Positions 48,545 through 58,421 are shown, numbered from the stretch's first letter. The stretch: 64,000 nucleotides of DNA from Acidovorax radicis (GCF_020510705.1 NZ_CP075184.1:4538501-4602500); one strand, 5' to 3'. Notes: generated by a model not told the origin, from the letters alone. Program-made: numbers and translations.

Positions 48545-48554
48545 ACCTATTGGT
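48545..48554. promoter_or_regulatory. Candidate response-regulator site ACCTATTGGT
   Basis: An imperfect palindrome (8 of 10 symmetric; TAA and TTA flank it) in the 253-bp gap between the divergent dctA and sensor kinase genes. A partial match, GGTAAACACC, lies near 48600. It may be where the LuxR-type regulator encoded at 51478 binds; this is inference from position and symmetry. Confidence 0.3.
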
Positions 48555-48708
48555 ATTAGTCTGTGACGCGCTCATAGGCAGCCACCCGGCAAACCGAGGG
48601 TAAACACCAATGTCGCTGCCGGTTGCGGCACACTCCCCATGCGCCCGCCGACGTGTCCTTTGAGCCCGCTCCCAACGCCCCGCCCCGCCCCCGCCCCACC
48701 GCTTAGCC

Positions 48709-51381
48709 ATGCCGACACCCCACCGCCGCAAATTCTGGACTGTGCTCATACTGCTGGGCGGCATGGCCGCCAGCATGTTCGTGGCGGGCCAGTGGGCCTG
48801 GCAGCGGTCGCTGCACGATGAAAGCGACACGGTGCAACGCCAGCTGGCCCTGTACGGGCAGACGCTGGCCCAGCGCATCGACCGCTACCGCACGCTGCCC
48901 GAGGTGCTGGCACTGGACAAACAGCTGCGCGATGCCCTGCGCCACCCCTTGAGCGCCGCGCAGGTCGAGCAGCTCAACCGCAAGCTGGAGCAGGCCAACG
49001 GCGCCAGCCAGTCCTCCACCCTCACACTGATCAACCGCAGCGGCACCGCCATTGCCGCCAGCAACTGGCGCACCGCCACCAGCAACGTGGGCATGGACTA
49101 CAGCTTTCGGCCCTATGTGCAGCAGGCGCTGACCCAGGGCAGCGGCAGCTTCTATGGCATTGGGGTGACGACGGGCGAGCCGGGGTATTTCCTGTCGCAG
49201 GCCATTCGCGACGACAGCGGCCAGACGCTGGGGCTGGTGGCCATCAAGATTGCGCTGCAGGAGCTGGAGCGCGAGTGGCTGCAGACGCCCGACATCGTGC
49301 TCGCATCGGATGCCCATGGTGTGGTGTTTCTGGCCAGCCAGGACGCCTGGCGCTATCGCTTGCTGGACCCGCTGGACGACGCGGAGCGCCGCGAACTCAG
49401 TGCCACGCGGCAGTATTCCGAGCAGCCACTGCGGCCCCTGGACTACAGCGTGGAGGACCACATGGACAACGGCGGCCGCCTTGTGCGCTTGCAAACGCCC
49501 GGCCTGTCGACCCTGCAGGGCCGCGTGTTGTGGCAAACGCAGCAGCTGCCGGGCACGCCGTGGCAGCTGCATCTGCTGCACGGCACACGCAACAGCATGT
49601 CGGACAGCCGCTGGGCCGCAGCGGCCGGGGCCGGCGGCTGGCTGGCGCTGAGTATGCTGGTGCTTTTTGTGCGCCAGCGCCAGCGGCTTGCCACGCTGCG
49701 CCAACGCAGCCGCCAGGAGCTGGAGACCGTGCTGCAGCAACACGCACAAGAGCTACGCACCGCGCAGGACGGCATCGTGCAGGCGGCCCAGGAGGCCGAC
49801 ACCGGGCTGTCGCGCAGCCTGGAGCATCTGCCCCAGGGCGTGGTCATCATCGACGCCGACCTGAAGCTGGTGGCCTGGAACTCACGCTATGTGCAGCTGT
49901 TTCGCTATCCGGCCGACCTGATGCGCGTGGGCCAGCCCATCGAGGCCCTGCTGCGCCACAACGCACGCCGGGGGCTCCTCGGCCCGGGCCCGGCCGATGA
50001 CACCATTGCCCGGCGCCTGTCGCACCTGCGCAGCGGCACGCCCCACCTGCACGAAAGCGCAAAAGACGATGGCACGGTGCTGGAGATTCGCGGCAACCCG
50101 CTGCCCGATGGCGGTTTTGTCACCAGTTATGCCGACATCACCAGCTACAAAAACGCAGCACGCGAGCTGCGCTCTCTGGCCGACGCGCTGGAGCAGCGTG
50201 TGGCCGACCGTACCCGCGACCTGGACGCGGCCCGGCGCGAGGCCGAGCAGGCCAACCGCTACAAGACCCGCTTCGTGGCCGCCGCCGTGCACGACCTGCT
50301 GCAGCCGCTGAACGCAGCGCGCATGTTCACCTCGCTGTTGCGCGGACACCTGCACGACGAAGCCGGGCGCCGCGCAGCCGACAGCATCGATGGCGCACTG
50401 GCCGCGCAGGACGCCATTCTGGGCAGTCTGCTGGACATTGCACGCATGGAATCGGGCCAGTTGGAGGTGCGCATCCGCGACGTGGCGCTGGGCCCGGTGC
50501 TGCAGGTGCTGGCCCATAACTTTGGCGTGCTGGCCGAGAGCCGGGGGCTGGCGCTGTCGTGCGTGGACACCCACTGCGTGGTGCACACCGACGAAAACCT
50601 GCTGCGCCGTATCGTGCAGAACTTTGTCTCCAACGCGATCCGCTACAGCCGGCGTGGTCGCATCGTGGTGGGCTGCCGTCGCGACGGCGACCACGTGCGC
50701 ATCGAGGTCCACGACCAGGGCCCTGGCATTCCAGAGGCACTGCAGCGCGAGATTTTTGAAGAGTTTCGCCGCCTTGACGAAGGGGGCGACGGCGACCGTG
50801 GCGCGGGCCTGGGCCTGGCCATCGTCGAGCGGCTCGGTCGCCTGCTGGGCCACGACATTGGCCTGCGCTCGCAGCTGGGCCGGGGCAGCGTGTTCTGGGT
50901 GCGGGTGCCGCTGGGCGACGCGGCCGCAGCGCAACGCATCGCCCCGCCGCCGAGCACCGCCAACCAGCCCGACGACGCCCCTCTGCATGGCAGCAGCGCC
51001 TGGGTGGTCGAAGACGACGGCCCGACCTGCGCGGCCACCCAGGCCCTGTTGCAACGCTGGGGCTGCGCCGTGCCGCTGGCTGCGGGTGCCCCCGAGGCCC
51101 TGGCCCATGCGCAGCCCGGCCAGGCGCCGCAGCTGGTGCTGCTGGACGTGCACCTGGGCCCCGGCCACTACGGCCCCGACGTGTATGCCGCGCTGTGCGA
51201 GCGCTGGGGGCAAACGCCCGCCGTGATCCTGGTCACCGCCGAGCGCGATGCCACGCTGCGCCGCCAGGCGGCTGAACGGGGCTGGGGTTTCCTGGCCAAA
51301 CCGGTGCGGGCGCCTGCGTTGCGGGCGTTGATGAGCCAAACCCTGCTGCGCCTACGCGAAAGCGCGCCGGAGCCAGAGTGA
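48709..51381 (+). CDS. Hybrid sensor histidine kinase with dCache-like, PAS and receiver domains
   Basis: 890 residues. TM1 (about 9-29) and TM2 (about 303-325) bracket a periplasmic DctB-like double-Cache sensor (MDYSFRPYVQQALTQGSGSF, YGIGVTTGEPGYF). A PAS domain (SLEHLPQGVVIIDADLKLVA), a coiled coil, then the H box AAAVHDLLQPLNA (His528), N box NFVSNAIRYS, G1 DQGPGIP and G2 RGAGLGLAIVERLG. The C-terminal receiver has DVHLG with Asp813. Its placement opposite dctA and the sensor type suggest it reads C4-dicarboxylates or similar acids. Its likely partner is the regulator at 51478. Confidence 0.92.
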   Translation: MPTPHRRKFWTVLILLGGMAASMFVAGQWAWQRSLHDESDTVQRQLALYGQTLAQRIDRYRTLPEVLALDKQLRDALRHPLSAAQVEQLNRKLEQANGASQSSTLTLINRSGTAIAASNWRTATSNVGMDYSFRPYVQQALTQGSGSFYGIGVTTGEPGYFLSQAIRDDSGQTLGLVAIKIALQELEREWLQTPDIVLASDAHGVVFLASQDAWRYRLLDPLDDAERRELSATRQYSEQPLRPLDYSVEDHMDNGGRLVRLQTPGLSTLQGRVLWQTQQLPGTPWQLHLLHGTRNSMSDSRWAAAAGAGGWLALSMLVLFVRQRQRLATLRQRSRQELETVLQQHAQELRTAQDGIVQAAQEADTGLSRSLEHLPQGVVIIDADLKLVAWNSRYVQLFRYPADLMRVGQPIEALLRHNARRGLLGPGPADDTIARRLSHLRSGTPHLHESAKDDGTVLEIRGNPLPDGGFVTSYADITSYKNAARELRSLADALEQRVADRTRDLDAARREAEQANRYKTRFVAAAVHDLLQPLNAARMFTSLLRGHLHDEAGRRAADSIDGALAAQDAILGSLLDIARMESGQLEVRIRDVALGPVLQVLAHNFGVLAESRGLALSCVDTHCVVHTDENLLRRIVQNFVSNAIRYSRRGRIVVGCRRDGDHVRIEVHDQGPGIPEALQREIFEEFRRLDEGGDGDRGAGLGLAIVERLGRLLGHDIGLRSQLGRGSVFWVRVPLGDAAAAQRIAPPPSTANQPDDAPLHGSSAWVVEDDGPTCAATQALLQRWGCAVPLAAGAPEALAHAQPGQAPQLVLLDVHLGPGHYGPDVYAALCERWGQTPAVILVTAERDATLRRQAAERGWGFLAKPVRAPALRALMSQTLLRLRESAPEPE

Positions 51382-51397
51382 GCTTTGCGCGACGAAC

Positions 51398-51462
51398 TAT
51401 TAAATTGATAGCTGCCAGCGCTTATCCATAAAGCGCTAGAGCCAATGTTGGCTATAAATTCA
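51398..51462 (+). repeat. Palindromic element copy 7, intergenic
   Basis: AAATTGATAGCTGCC then AGCGCTT-ATCCATA-AAGCGCT (51417-51437, perfect arms) and AGAGCCAATGTTGG. It sits between the convergent kinase and regulator genes, in the sense orientation of the kinase gene. The frame used in the in-gene copies meets a TAA here. Confidence 0.92.
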
Positions 51463-51477
51463 TTAACACCCTGAATA

Positions 51478-52116
51478 TCAGGGCCCGCTCTCAGGCTCCA
51501 GGCTCTTGACCAACACCGCCGCCTGCGTGCGGCTGTAGCACGCGAGTTTCTTGAGGATGGCGGTGACATGCACCTTCACGGTGTTCTCGGCCAGCCCCAG
51601 CTCTGCGGCGATCTGCTTATTCAGCAACCCATCGGCCAGGCACAGCAGCACCCGAAATTGCTGTGGTGTGAGCTGGGCCAGGCGCGCAGCCAACTCGGCA
51701 TCGGCCTCGGATCGCTCGGCCGCCATGGGCGCAAACCAGCTGCCGCCCTCCAGCACCGTGGCGATGGCCTCGCCCATGGCTTCGGCAGGCGCCGACTTGG
51801 GGATAAAACCGGCGGCACCAAACTGCTGCGCTCGGCGGATCACCCGGGGGTGATCGTTGGATGAGATCACCACCACCGGCACCTCGGGGTATTCGCCGCG
51901 CACGTGCAGCAGCGCCGAAAAGCCGCGCGCACCGGGCATGCTCAGATCCAGCAGCACCAGCTCGATTTCGGGGTGCTGCTGCAGCATGCTGCCCAGGGTG
52001 GCGGCGCTGGCTGCCTCCAGGGTGCTGAACTGCGGCAGCCGCTCGTGCAGCACATGCAGCACAGCGGTACGAAACAGAGGATGGTCATCGGCGACCAGCA
52101 GCGCGGGCTTGGACAT
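51478..52116 (-). CDS. LuxR/NarL-type response regulator
   Basis: 212 residues from MSKPALLVADDHPLF. Receiver domain with acidic pocket Asp10-Asp11, phospho-acceptor Asp57 (LVLLDLSMPG) and Lys107 (GFIPKSAP); C-terminal helix-turn-helix LTPQQFRVLLCLADGLLNKQ, IAAELGLAENTVKVHVTAIL. It lies convergent to the hybrid kinase and is its likely partner in controlling dctA and perhaps other acid-use genes. Confidence 0.92.
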   Translation of the reverse strand: MSKPALLVADDHPLFRTAVLHVLHERLPQFSTLEAASAATLGSMLQQHPEIELVLLDLSMPGARGFSALLHVRGEYPEVPVVVISSNDHPRVIRRAQQFGAAGFIPKSAPAEAMGEAIATVLEGGSWFAPMAAERSEADAELAARLAQLTPQQFRVLLCLADGLLNKQIAAELGLAENTVKVHVTAILKKLACYSRTQAAVLVKSLEPESGP

Positions 52117-52274
52117 GGCCTGCAGTCTGCCACGGCGCGGCCGCCTGGGCACGGCGGGCAGGTGATGCCAACGCCCGCGTGCCCGCCGCGGGCGCTTTGA
52201 GCTTTGACTCTGCCAGCCCCCGGGGCCGCGCCGTCCTCAGGGCAAGGTGGCCAACGGCGGCTCGGGCGCAGGAC

Positions 52275-53243
52275 CTAAAGCCCGCCCCGCCAAAACGCGG
52301 GCTGTGCGTATTGGTGCTTGAGGTAGTCGATCCACAGCCGCACACGCAGCGGCATGTGTTTGCGCTGCGGAAACACCATATAGATGCCGTTGGGCGGCGC
52401 AGCAAATTCTTCCAGCACCGCCACCAGGCGCCCCGCAGCCACTTCGGCCTCGACCTCCCAGGTGCTGCGCCAGGCAATGCCATAACCGGCCAGGCACCAG
52501 TCGTGCAGCACCTGCCCGTCCGAGCAGTCGAGCGGCCCGCCGGGCTTGAGGTGCACGACCTCGGTGGCGTCTGTGGTGGCGGTGGCGCCGTCCGCGTCGG
52601 CGGTGTCGGCGGCGCGGCCCACCGGCATGCGAAACGCCCAGCCGCGCGTTTGCGAGGCCTCGCTCGACAACGTCAGGCAGTCGTGCCCCGACAGCTCGCT
52701 GGGGTGGCGCGGCGTGCCGTGGCGCTGCAGGTAGGCGGGCGTGGCCACGCACAAGCGCCGGTTATCGGCAATGCGCACGCTCACCAGCGACGAGTCGGGC
52801 AGATCCCCCACGCGCACGGCGCAGTCATAACCCTCGCCCGCCAGGTCCACCACCCGGTCGCTCAGGTTCAGCGAAATCGTCACGTCGGGGTGATCGGTGC
52901 GAAAACGCGGCACCAGCGGGGCCACGTGGCGCCGGCCAAACCCTGCGGGTGCGGTGATGCGCAAATGGCCGGTGGCCTTGACGCCGCCTTCGGACACACT
53001 GGCTTCGGCATTGGCCACGTCCGACAACAAGCGCTGGCAGTCTTCCAGAAAGGCGCTGCCCTCGTGCGTGAGGCTGATGCGCCGCGTGGTGCGCACCAGC
53101 AGCTTCACGCCCAAGTGCTCCTCCAGCGCATCGAGCCGTCGGCCCATGATGGCGGGCGCTACCCCCTCGGCCTTGGCGGCTGCGGTGAGACTACCCCGCG
53201 TGGCGACGGAGACGAAGGATTCAAAGGCCTTGAGTTTGTCCAT
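52275..53243 (-). CDS. LysR-family regulator
   Basis: 322 residues. N-terminal winged helix (FVSVATRGSLTAAAKAEGVA, PAIMGRRLDALEEHLGVKLL) and the periplasmic-binding-like effector domain (LRITAPAGFGRRHVAPLVPR, FPQRKHMPLRVRLWIDYLK). A low-complexity insert RAADTADADGATATTDATEV near residue 210 is unusual and may be strain-specific. It is divergent from glcB, so control of the malate synthase gene is likely though not proven. Confidence 0.9.
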   Translation of the reverse strand: MDKLKAFESFVSVATRGSLTAAAKAEGVAPAIMGRRLDALEEHLGVKLLVRTTRRISLTHEGSAFLEDCQRLLSDVANAEASVSEGGVKATGHLRITAPAGFGRRHVAPLVPRFRTDHPDVTISLNLSDRVVDLAGEGYDCAVRVGDLPDSSLVSVRIADNRRLCVATPAYLQRHGTPRHPSELSGHDCLTLSSEASQTRGWAFRMPVGRAADTADADGATATTDATEVVHLKPGGPLDCSDGQVLHDWCLAGYGIAWRSTWEVEAEVAAGRLVAVLEEFAAPPNGIYMVFPQRKHMPLRVRLWIDYLKHQYAQPAFWRGGL

Positions 53244-53313
53244 GGGTGCGGAAAGAAGGAACAGGTTCGGGGACCGGCAGGCAGCGCTTTGGCAGGGCCA
53301 TCCATCGCCGAAT

Positions 53314-53378
53314 ACAAGCCAAAACAGGGTCTAGCGCTTTATGGGCAAGCGCCAAAAGCTACCTTTTTTATAGCAATC
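53314..53378 (-). repeat. Palindromic element copy 8, intergenic
   Basis: AAGCCAAAACAGGGTCTAGC GCTTTATGGGCAAGCGCC then AAAAGCTACCTTTTTTATAGCAA. Arms AGCGCTT/AAGCGC are present. It lies between the divergent lysR and glcB genes and is the only copy not inside, or directly behind, a gene or gene fragment in sense orientation. Confidence 0.85.
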
Positions 53379-53503
53379 ATCAGCGCGATAGTGCCCAACC
53401 ATCCCCGTCGGCGGCCACCCATGCATCGCTTGAGACAGGGGCGCAACTTGTTCAGTTTTGCATAAAAGTCACTGGTTTTGAACTTTTGAGCGTCTTTATG
53501 TGG

Positions 53504-53515
53504 GCAAATATTTGC
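53504..53515. promoter_or_regulatory. Perfect palindrome GCAAATATTTGC upstream of glcB
   Basis: A 12-bp perfect inverted repeat 85 bp before the glcB start in an AT-rich stretch. It could be the binding site of the LysR protein or of another regulator of glyoxylate metabolism. Confidence 0.4.
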
Positions 53516-53599
53516 AATACAGTCTGATCCAAGGCCCCTCAATGGGGGTTTCGTTGATTTTTTTTATCTATCCATCGCATCCCAAACCCGAGGCTCCCC

Positions 53600-55807
53600 A
53601 TGACCGATCGCACCAAAGTCCACGGCCTGCAAGTAGCCACCTCCCTGTACCGCTTTGTCGAAGACAAGGTGCTGCCCGGCACGGGTGTCGATGCCGCCGC
53701 CTTCTGGAAGGGCTTTGACGCCATCGTGGCCGACCTGGCCCCGCGCAACATCGCCCTGCTGGCTGAGCGCGACCGCCTGCAGACCGAGCTGGACACCTGG
53801 CACAAGGCCAACCCCGGCCCGATCAAGGACATGGTGGCCTACCGCAGCTTTCTAGAAAAGATCGGCTACCTGGTGCCCCAGCCTGCCGACGTGAAGGCCA
53901 CCACCACCAACGTGGACGACGAGCTGGCCACGCAGGCCGGCCCGCAACTGGTGGTGCCCATCCTGAACGCGCGCTATGCACTGAACGCAGCCAATGCCCG
54001 CTGGGGCAGCCTGTATGACGCGCTGTATGGCACGGATGCGATCCCCGAGACCGATGGCGCTGAAAAGGGCAAGGGCTACAACCCCGTGCGCGGTGCCAAG
54101 GTGATTGCGTTTGCACGCCAGGTGCTGGATGACACGGCGCCCCTGGCCTCGGGCTCGCACAAGGATTCGACTGGCTACAAAGTGGAAGGCGGCCAGTTGG
54201 TCGTGTCGCTTGCCAACGGAAGCACCACGGGCTTGAAAGACGCCTCGCAGTTCAAGGGCTACCAAGGCAATGCCGCCGCGCCTTCATCGGTGCTGCTGCA
54301 GCACAACGGCCTGCACCTGGACATCCAGATCGACCGCAGCACGCCCATCGGCCAATCGGACGCGGCGGGCGTGAGCGACCTGGTGCTGGAAGCAGCCCTG
54401 TCCACCATCCTGGACCTGGAAGACTCCGTGGCCGCCGTGGACGCTGAAGACAAGGTGCTGGGCTACAGCAACTGGCTGGGCATCATCCAGGCCACGCTGA
54501 CCGAGCAGGTCGCCAAGGGCGGCAAGACCTTCACGCGCGGCCTGAACCCTGACCGCATTTACACCAGCGCCACAGGTGGCGAAGTGCGCCTGCATGGCCG
54601 CTCGCTGATGTTCCTGCGCAATGTGGGCCATCTGATGACCAACCCGGCCATCCTGTGGACCGACGCGCAGGGTGCGGTGCGCGAGATCCCCGAAGGCATC
54701 ATGGACGCAGTAGTGACCACCGCCATCGCATTGCACGACCTACAAGGTCATGGCGCCAATGGAATCCGTAACAGCCGCAAGGGCAGCGTCTACATCGTCA
54801 AGCCCAAGATGCACGGCCCCACCGAAGTGGGTTTTGCCGCCGAGCTGTTCGGCCGTGTCGAGAAGCTGCTGGGCTTGCCCGACAGCACCGTCAAGCTGGG
54901 CATCATGGACGAAGAGCGCCGCACGTCCGTCAACCTCAAGGCCTGCATCGCTGCAGCATCGAGCCGCGTGGCATTCATCAACACCGGCTTCCTGGACCGC
55001 ACGGGCGACGAAATGCACACCGCCATGCACGCCAGCCCCATGGTGCGCAAGGGCGACATGAAGACCAGCGCCTGGATCCAGTCGTACGAGAAGAACAACG
55101 TGCTGGTGGGCCTCTCCTGTGGCCTGCGCGGCAAGGCGCAGATCGGCAAGGGCATGTGGGCCATGCCCGACCTGATGGCAGAAATGCTCAAGCAGAAGAT
55201 CGCCCACCCCAAGGCCGGCGCCAACACCGCCTGGGTGCCCAGCCCCACGGGCGCTACGCTGCACGCGCTGCACTACCACCAGGTGTTGGTGAGCGACATC
55301 CAGATCGAGCTGGAAAAGACCGATGTGAACGCCGAGCGCGACAACCTGCTGACCGGCCTGCTCACCGTGCCCGTGGCCGCCAACCCGAACTGGAGCGACG
55401 CCGAGAAGCAGCAGGAGCTGGACAACAACGCCCAGGGCATCCTGGGCTACGTGGTGCGCTGGGTGGACCAGGGCGTGGGCTGCTCCAAGGTGCCCGACAT
55501 CCACAACGTGGGCCTGATGGAAGACCGCGCCACGCTGCGCATCAGCAGCCAGCACATGGCCAACTGGCTGCTGCACGGCGTGGTGACGCATGCCCAGGTG
55601 AAGGAGACCTTCGAGCGCATGGCCGCCGTGGTGGACGGCCAAAACGCGGGCGACCCGCTGTACCAGCCCATGGCCGGGCACTTCGACACGAGCATGGCTT
55701 ACAAGGCCGCCTGCGACCTCGTTTTCAAGGGCCTTGAGCAGCCCAGCGGCTACACGGAGCCGCTGTTGCACGCGTGGCGGTTGAAGGTGAAGGCGGCGAG
55801 CCACTGA
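53600..55807 (+). CDS. glcB: Malate synthase G
   Basis: 735 residues, full length for isoform G. It condenses glyoxylate with acetyl-CoA to malate in the glyoxylate bypass. Conserved blocks: [101 protein letters not shown] and the CoA-site [15 protein letters not shown]. Divergent LysR upstream and a strong terminator downstream make it a single-gene unit. Confidence 0.97.
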   Translation: MTDRTKVHGLQVATSLYRFVEDKVLPGTGVDAAAFWKGFDAIVADLAPRNIALLAERDRLQTELDTWHKANPGPIKDMVAYRSFLEKIGYLVPQPADVKATTTNVDDELATQAGPQLVVPILNARYALNAANARWGSLYDALYGTDAIPETDGAEKGKGYNPVRGAKVIAFARQVLDDTAPLASGSHKDSTGYKVEGGQLVVSLANGSTTGLKDASQFKGYQGNAAAPSSVLLQHNGLHLDIQIDRSTPIGQSDAAGVSDLVLEAALSTILDLEDSVAAVDAEDKVLGYSNWLGIIQATLTEQVAKGGKTFTRGLNPDRIYTSATGGEVRLHGRSLMFLRNVGHLMTNPAILWTDAQGAVREIPEGIMDAVVTTAIALHDLQGHGANGIRNSRKGSVYIVKPKMHGPTEVGFAAELFGRVEKLLGLPDSTVKLGIMDEERRTSVNLKACIAAASSRVAFINTGFLDRTGDEMHTAMHASPMVRKGDMKTSAWIQSYEKNNVLVGLSCGLRGKAQIGKGMWAMPDLMAEMLKQKIAHPKAGANTAWVPSPTGATLHALHYHQVLVSDIQIELEKTDVNAERDNLLTGLLTVPVAANPNWSDAEKQQELDNNAQGILGYVVRWVDQGVGCSKVPDIHNVGLMEDRATLRISSQHMANWLLHGVVTHAQVKETFERMAAVVDGQNAGDPLYQPMAGHFDTSMAYKAACDLVFKGLEQPSGYTEPLLHAWRLKVKAASH

Positions 55808-55847
55808 GCAACCTGCTAAAGCGCCCGTCTGGCGCGCATGTGGGCTG

Positions 55848-55888
55848 AAAGACACAGAAACGCGGAAACGCTGTTCTGTGTCTTTTTT
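55848..55888 (+). terminator. Terminator after glcB
   Basis: AAAGACACAGAA and TTCTGTGTCTTT form a 12-bp perfect stem, followed by TTTT, 40 bp after the stop codon. Confidence 0.93.
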
Positions 55889-56056
55889 CATTTTTGTGAG
55901 CAAACTTTGCGCTGTGCTGGCGAGCAATGCACAAGAAACCAAGGGGGTGGGCGGGTGGAGTGAATGCGACTGGGTTTTGTAAGGTTTTGTAGCTTTTTTG
56001 AGCCATGGAGAGACAATCGCCTGTTCGAATAAGGGTTTACCCTGATCCACCTCACC

Positions 56057-57676
56057 ATGATTCAAAATATTTCCATAGGAAAACGGCTGGGCTTGGCGTT
56101 TGCTGTTCTGATTCTTTTCATCATCACGATGCTCGCCGTGGGCGCGTGGCGATTGCAAGGGGTGGCCGACGAGACCGAAGCCATGATGGCCAAGCCGCTG
56201 GCCAAGGAACGCCTCGTGTCCGACTGGTACCGCACCATTCACACCAGCGTGCGCCGCACGACTGCAGTGGCCAAAAGCGCCGATCCTTCGCTGGCGACGT
56301 TCTTCGCCGCAGAAAACACCGAGGCATCGCGCCAATCCACCGATCAACAAAAGCAGCTGGAAAGCCTGCTGGAGACCGCCGAGGAAAAAGCGTTGTTTGC
56401 CACGCTGTCGCAGGCCCGCCAGCAGTACATCGCTGCCCGTGACGCCGTCAGCAAAGCCAAGGCGGCCGACCAGGCGGCCGAGGCCGAGCGCCTCTTCAGC
56501 ACCGATTTCCAGCCCGCAGGGGCTCGCTATCTGGACAGCCTGCAGGCGCTGCTGGACCAGCAGCGCGCCAGCATCAACACGGCGGCGGCCACCATCCGCA
56601 GCGGTTATGAACGGGGCAGCGCACAGTTGCTGGCCCTGGGATTGGCCGCCATCGTGGCGGCCATTGCGCTGGCCGTGGTCATCACCCGCAGCATCACCCG
56701 CCCATTGCACCGCGCCGTGAGCGTGGCAGAAACGGTGGCCGGCGGCGACCTGACCATGCACGTTGGCAGCAACGCACAAGACGAAACCGTCCAGCTGCTG
56801 CGGGCGCTGGACGCCATGGGCGCGCGGTTGCGCGACACCGTCGGCCAGGTCCGCCATGGTGCCGAGAGCATCGCACTGGCATCCAGCGAGATCGCCAGCG
56901 GCAACCTGGACCTGTCCAGCCGCACCGAAGAACAAGCCAGCGCGTTGCAGCAGACAGCGGCGTCGATGGAGCAAATGACCTCCACCGTGCGCCAGAACGC
57001 CGACAACGCGAGCCAGGCCAACCAGCTGGCCCAATCCGCATCCGACATGGCGGTGCGCGGCGGCAAGGTCGTTGGCGACGTGGTGACCACCATGGGTGAC
57101 ATTCACATCGCATCGCATCGCATCGCATCGCGCAAGATCGTGGACATCATCGGCGTGATCGATGGCATCGCCTTCCAGACCAACATCCTGGCGCTGAATG
57201 CTGCAGTCGAAGCCGCCCGTGCGGGCGAACAAGGCCGTGGTTTTGCCGTGGTGGCCAGCGAGGTGCGCACGCTGGCCCAGCGCAGCGCCTCGGCCGCCAA
57301 GGAGATCAAGGGCCTGATCGATGAGTCGGTCAAGCAGGTGGACGCAGGCAACCGCCTGGTGGAGGAAGCTGGCACCGTGATCAGCGACGTGGCGGCCGGT
57401 GTGCGCCGCGTGACAGACATCGTGGGCGAAATCAGCGCTGCGAGCCAAGAGCAGACCCGTGGCCTGGAGCAGGTGAATCTGGCCATCTCCCAAATGGACC
57501 AGGTCACCCAGCAAAATGCCGCACTCGTGGAAGAAGCCGCAGCCGCCACCGGGTCGCTGGAATCACAAGCCACACAACTGGTACAGGCCGTGGCCGTGTT
57601 CCGCATCCATTCAAATGCCAGCGCGCAAAGCCCACTGCGGCTGATGGCCTTACATCTTGACTCCCTGCTGTCCTGA
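56057..57676 (+). CDS. Methyl-accepting chemotaxis protein with a pentanucleotide repeat
   Basis: 539 residues. TM1 (about 12-30), a helical periplasmic four-helix-bundle sensor, TM2 (about 193-212), HAMP, and the signalling hairpin tip [40 protein letters not shown]. It binds CheW and CheA at the inner membrane. No C-terminal CheR-docking pentapeptide. Just before the tip the usual [14 protein letters not shown] is [19 protein letters not shown], a five-residue insertion encoded by a (CATCG)5 tract; gain or loss of one unit would shift the frame. Five residues also break the heptad register of the helix, so this allele may signal poorly. Confidence 0.92.
   Translation: MIQNISIGKRLGLAFAVLILFIITMLAVGAWRLQGVADETEAMMAKPLAKERLVSDWYRTIHTSVRRTTAVAKSADPSLATFFAAENTEASRQSTDQQKQLESLLETAEEKALFATLSQARQQYIAARDAVSKAKAADQAAEAERLFSTDFQPAGARYLDSLQALLDQQRASINTAAATIRSGYERGSAQLLALGLAAIVAAIALAVVITRSITRPLHRAVSVAETVAGGDLTMHVGSNAQDETVQLLRALDAMGARLRDTVGQVRHGAESIALASSEIASGNLDLSSRTEEQASALQQTAASMEQMTSTVRQNADNASQANQLAQSASDMAVRGGKVVGDVVTTMGDIHIASHRIASRKIVDIIGVIDGIAFQTNILALNAAVEAARAGEQGRGFAVVASEVRTLAQRSASAAKEIKGLIDESVKQVDAGNRLVEEAGTVISDVAAGVRRVTDIVGEISAASQEQTRGLEQVNLAISQMDQVTQQNAALVEEAAAATGSLESQATQLVQAVAVFRIHSNASAQSPLRLMALHLDSLLS
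57106..57130 (+). repeat. Five tandem CATCG units inside the chemotaxis receptor gene
   Basis: 25 bp of perfect CATCG repeats. Two units would restore the family-length sequence [13 protein letters not shown], so three extra units (15 bp) seem to have been added. Perfect short tandem repeats in coding DNA are typical slippage sites. Confidence 0.95.
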
Positions 57677-57683
57677 CGCTGGT

Positions 57684-57748
57684 TCAACTACATAATTGAT
57701 AGCTGCCAGCGCAATACCATCAAGCGCTAGAGGCCAATTTTGCTTAAA
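57684..57748 (+). repeat. Palindromic element copy 9, intergenic
   Basis: CATAATTGATAGCTGCC then AGCGCAATACCATCAAGCGCT and AGAGGCCAATTTTGC. It lies just behind the chemotaxis receptor stop codon in sense orientation. Unlike copies 7 and 8 it is open in the frame used by the in-gene copies and reads IAASAIPSSARGQFCL. Confidence 0.9.
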
Positions 57749-57854
57749 GATGCAAGAGACGTTGGTGCGCCCTACACTGGCCGCATCACCATGCTCACCG
57801 CAGCCTGTGGTTGATTGCCCCACAACGGTTTTGTCGCAGCGATCCATTACCACC

Positions 57855-58124
57855 ATGTCCCTCACCTCTTCGCTGACGATTGACCCGACACGCTGCCCGC
57901 TCTGCGGCCGCAGCAATCGGTGCGCCGTCGAAGCCGGGGGGGCCGCGCAGGGCTGCTGGTGCATGACCGCGCCCATAGCACCCGAGGCGCTGGCCCCCAT
58001 TCCCGCCGATCAACGCAACCTCGCCTGCCTGTGCCCGGAGTGCGCTGCGGCATCGCCTGTGGCGCCGGTCGGGCCATCAGAACCAACGGTGGGCCCAGCT
58101 GGCGGGCCCGGTGCGTCGATATGA
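57855..58124 (+). CDS. Cysteine-rich CWC-family protein
   Basis: 89 residues from MSLTSSLTIDPTRCPLCG. The cysteine pattern RCPLCGRSNRC, GCWC and CLCPECAA is that of the small Cys_rich_CWC family, likely to bind one metal ion. Function unknown. It is followed 39 bp later by the tautomerase gene. The frame is open further upstream through palindromic element copy 9, but the ATG at 57855 starts the conserved part. Confidence 0.78.
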   Translation: MSLTSSLTIDPTRCPLCGRSNRCAVEAGGAAQGCWCMTAPIAPEALAPIPADQRNLACLCPECAAASPVAPVGPSEPTVGPAGGPGASI

Positions 58125-58163
58125 TGGCGACCTGTTTTTCGCCAACCTCCAAAGGACCCGGAT

Positions 58164-58355
58164 ATGCCCACGTACCACATCGAAATGATGGAAGGCCGCA
58201 CCATCGAGCAAAAGAAGAAGCTCGTGGAAGAGATCACCCGCGTGAGCGTCGAGATCCTGGGAGGTTCGCCCGAGTCGGTGGATATCCTGATCATCGACAT
58301 CAAGCGCGAGAACTGGGCCACCGGCGGCAAGCTGTGGCTGGACCGCACTGCCTGA
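58164..58355 (+). CDS. 4-oxalocrotonate tautomerase-family protein
   Basis: 63 residues, the standard length of the small tautomerases. MPTYHIEMMEGRTIEQKKKL shows the catalytic Pro directly after the removable Met and the conserved GRT; LIIDIKRENWATGGKLW is the usual C-terminal half. Such proteins form hexamers and tautomerise enols or dehalogenate small acids; the substrate is unknown here. AAAGGA precedes the start. Confidence 0.88.
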   Translation: MPTYHIEMMEGRTIEQKKKLVEEITRVSVEILGGSPESVDILIIDIKRENWATGGKLWLDRTA

Positions 58356-58421
58356 TCAAGCCGTTCCTCTGCCGTCCTCTCCCTCCTGTTTTTCAGTTGA
58401 AGCGCCCGCGTTGAGCCATCC

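Larger units (their letters stand above)
53244..53599. other. Divergent lysR-glcB control region
   Basis: A 356-bp gap. It contains palindromic element copy 8 (53314-53378), an AT-rich stretch from 53450 with the palindrome at 53504-53515 and a T-rich tract before the glcB start. Promoters of both genes should lie here. No coding frame was recognised. Confidence 0.5.

Noticed and set aside
54740..57514. 924-codon open frame on the minus strand
   Set aside because: It lies antisense to glcB and the chemotaxis receptor, both certain genes, runs through a strong terminator and has the His/Gly/Ala-rich composition of a GC-rich shadow frame.
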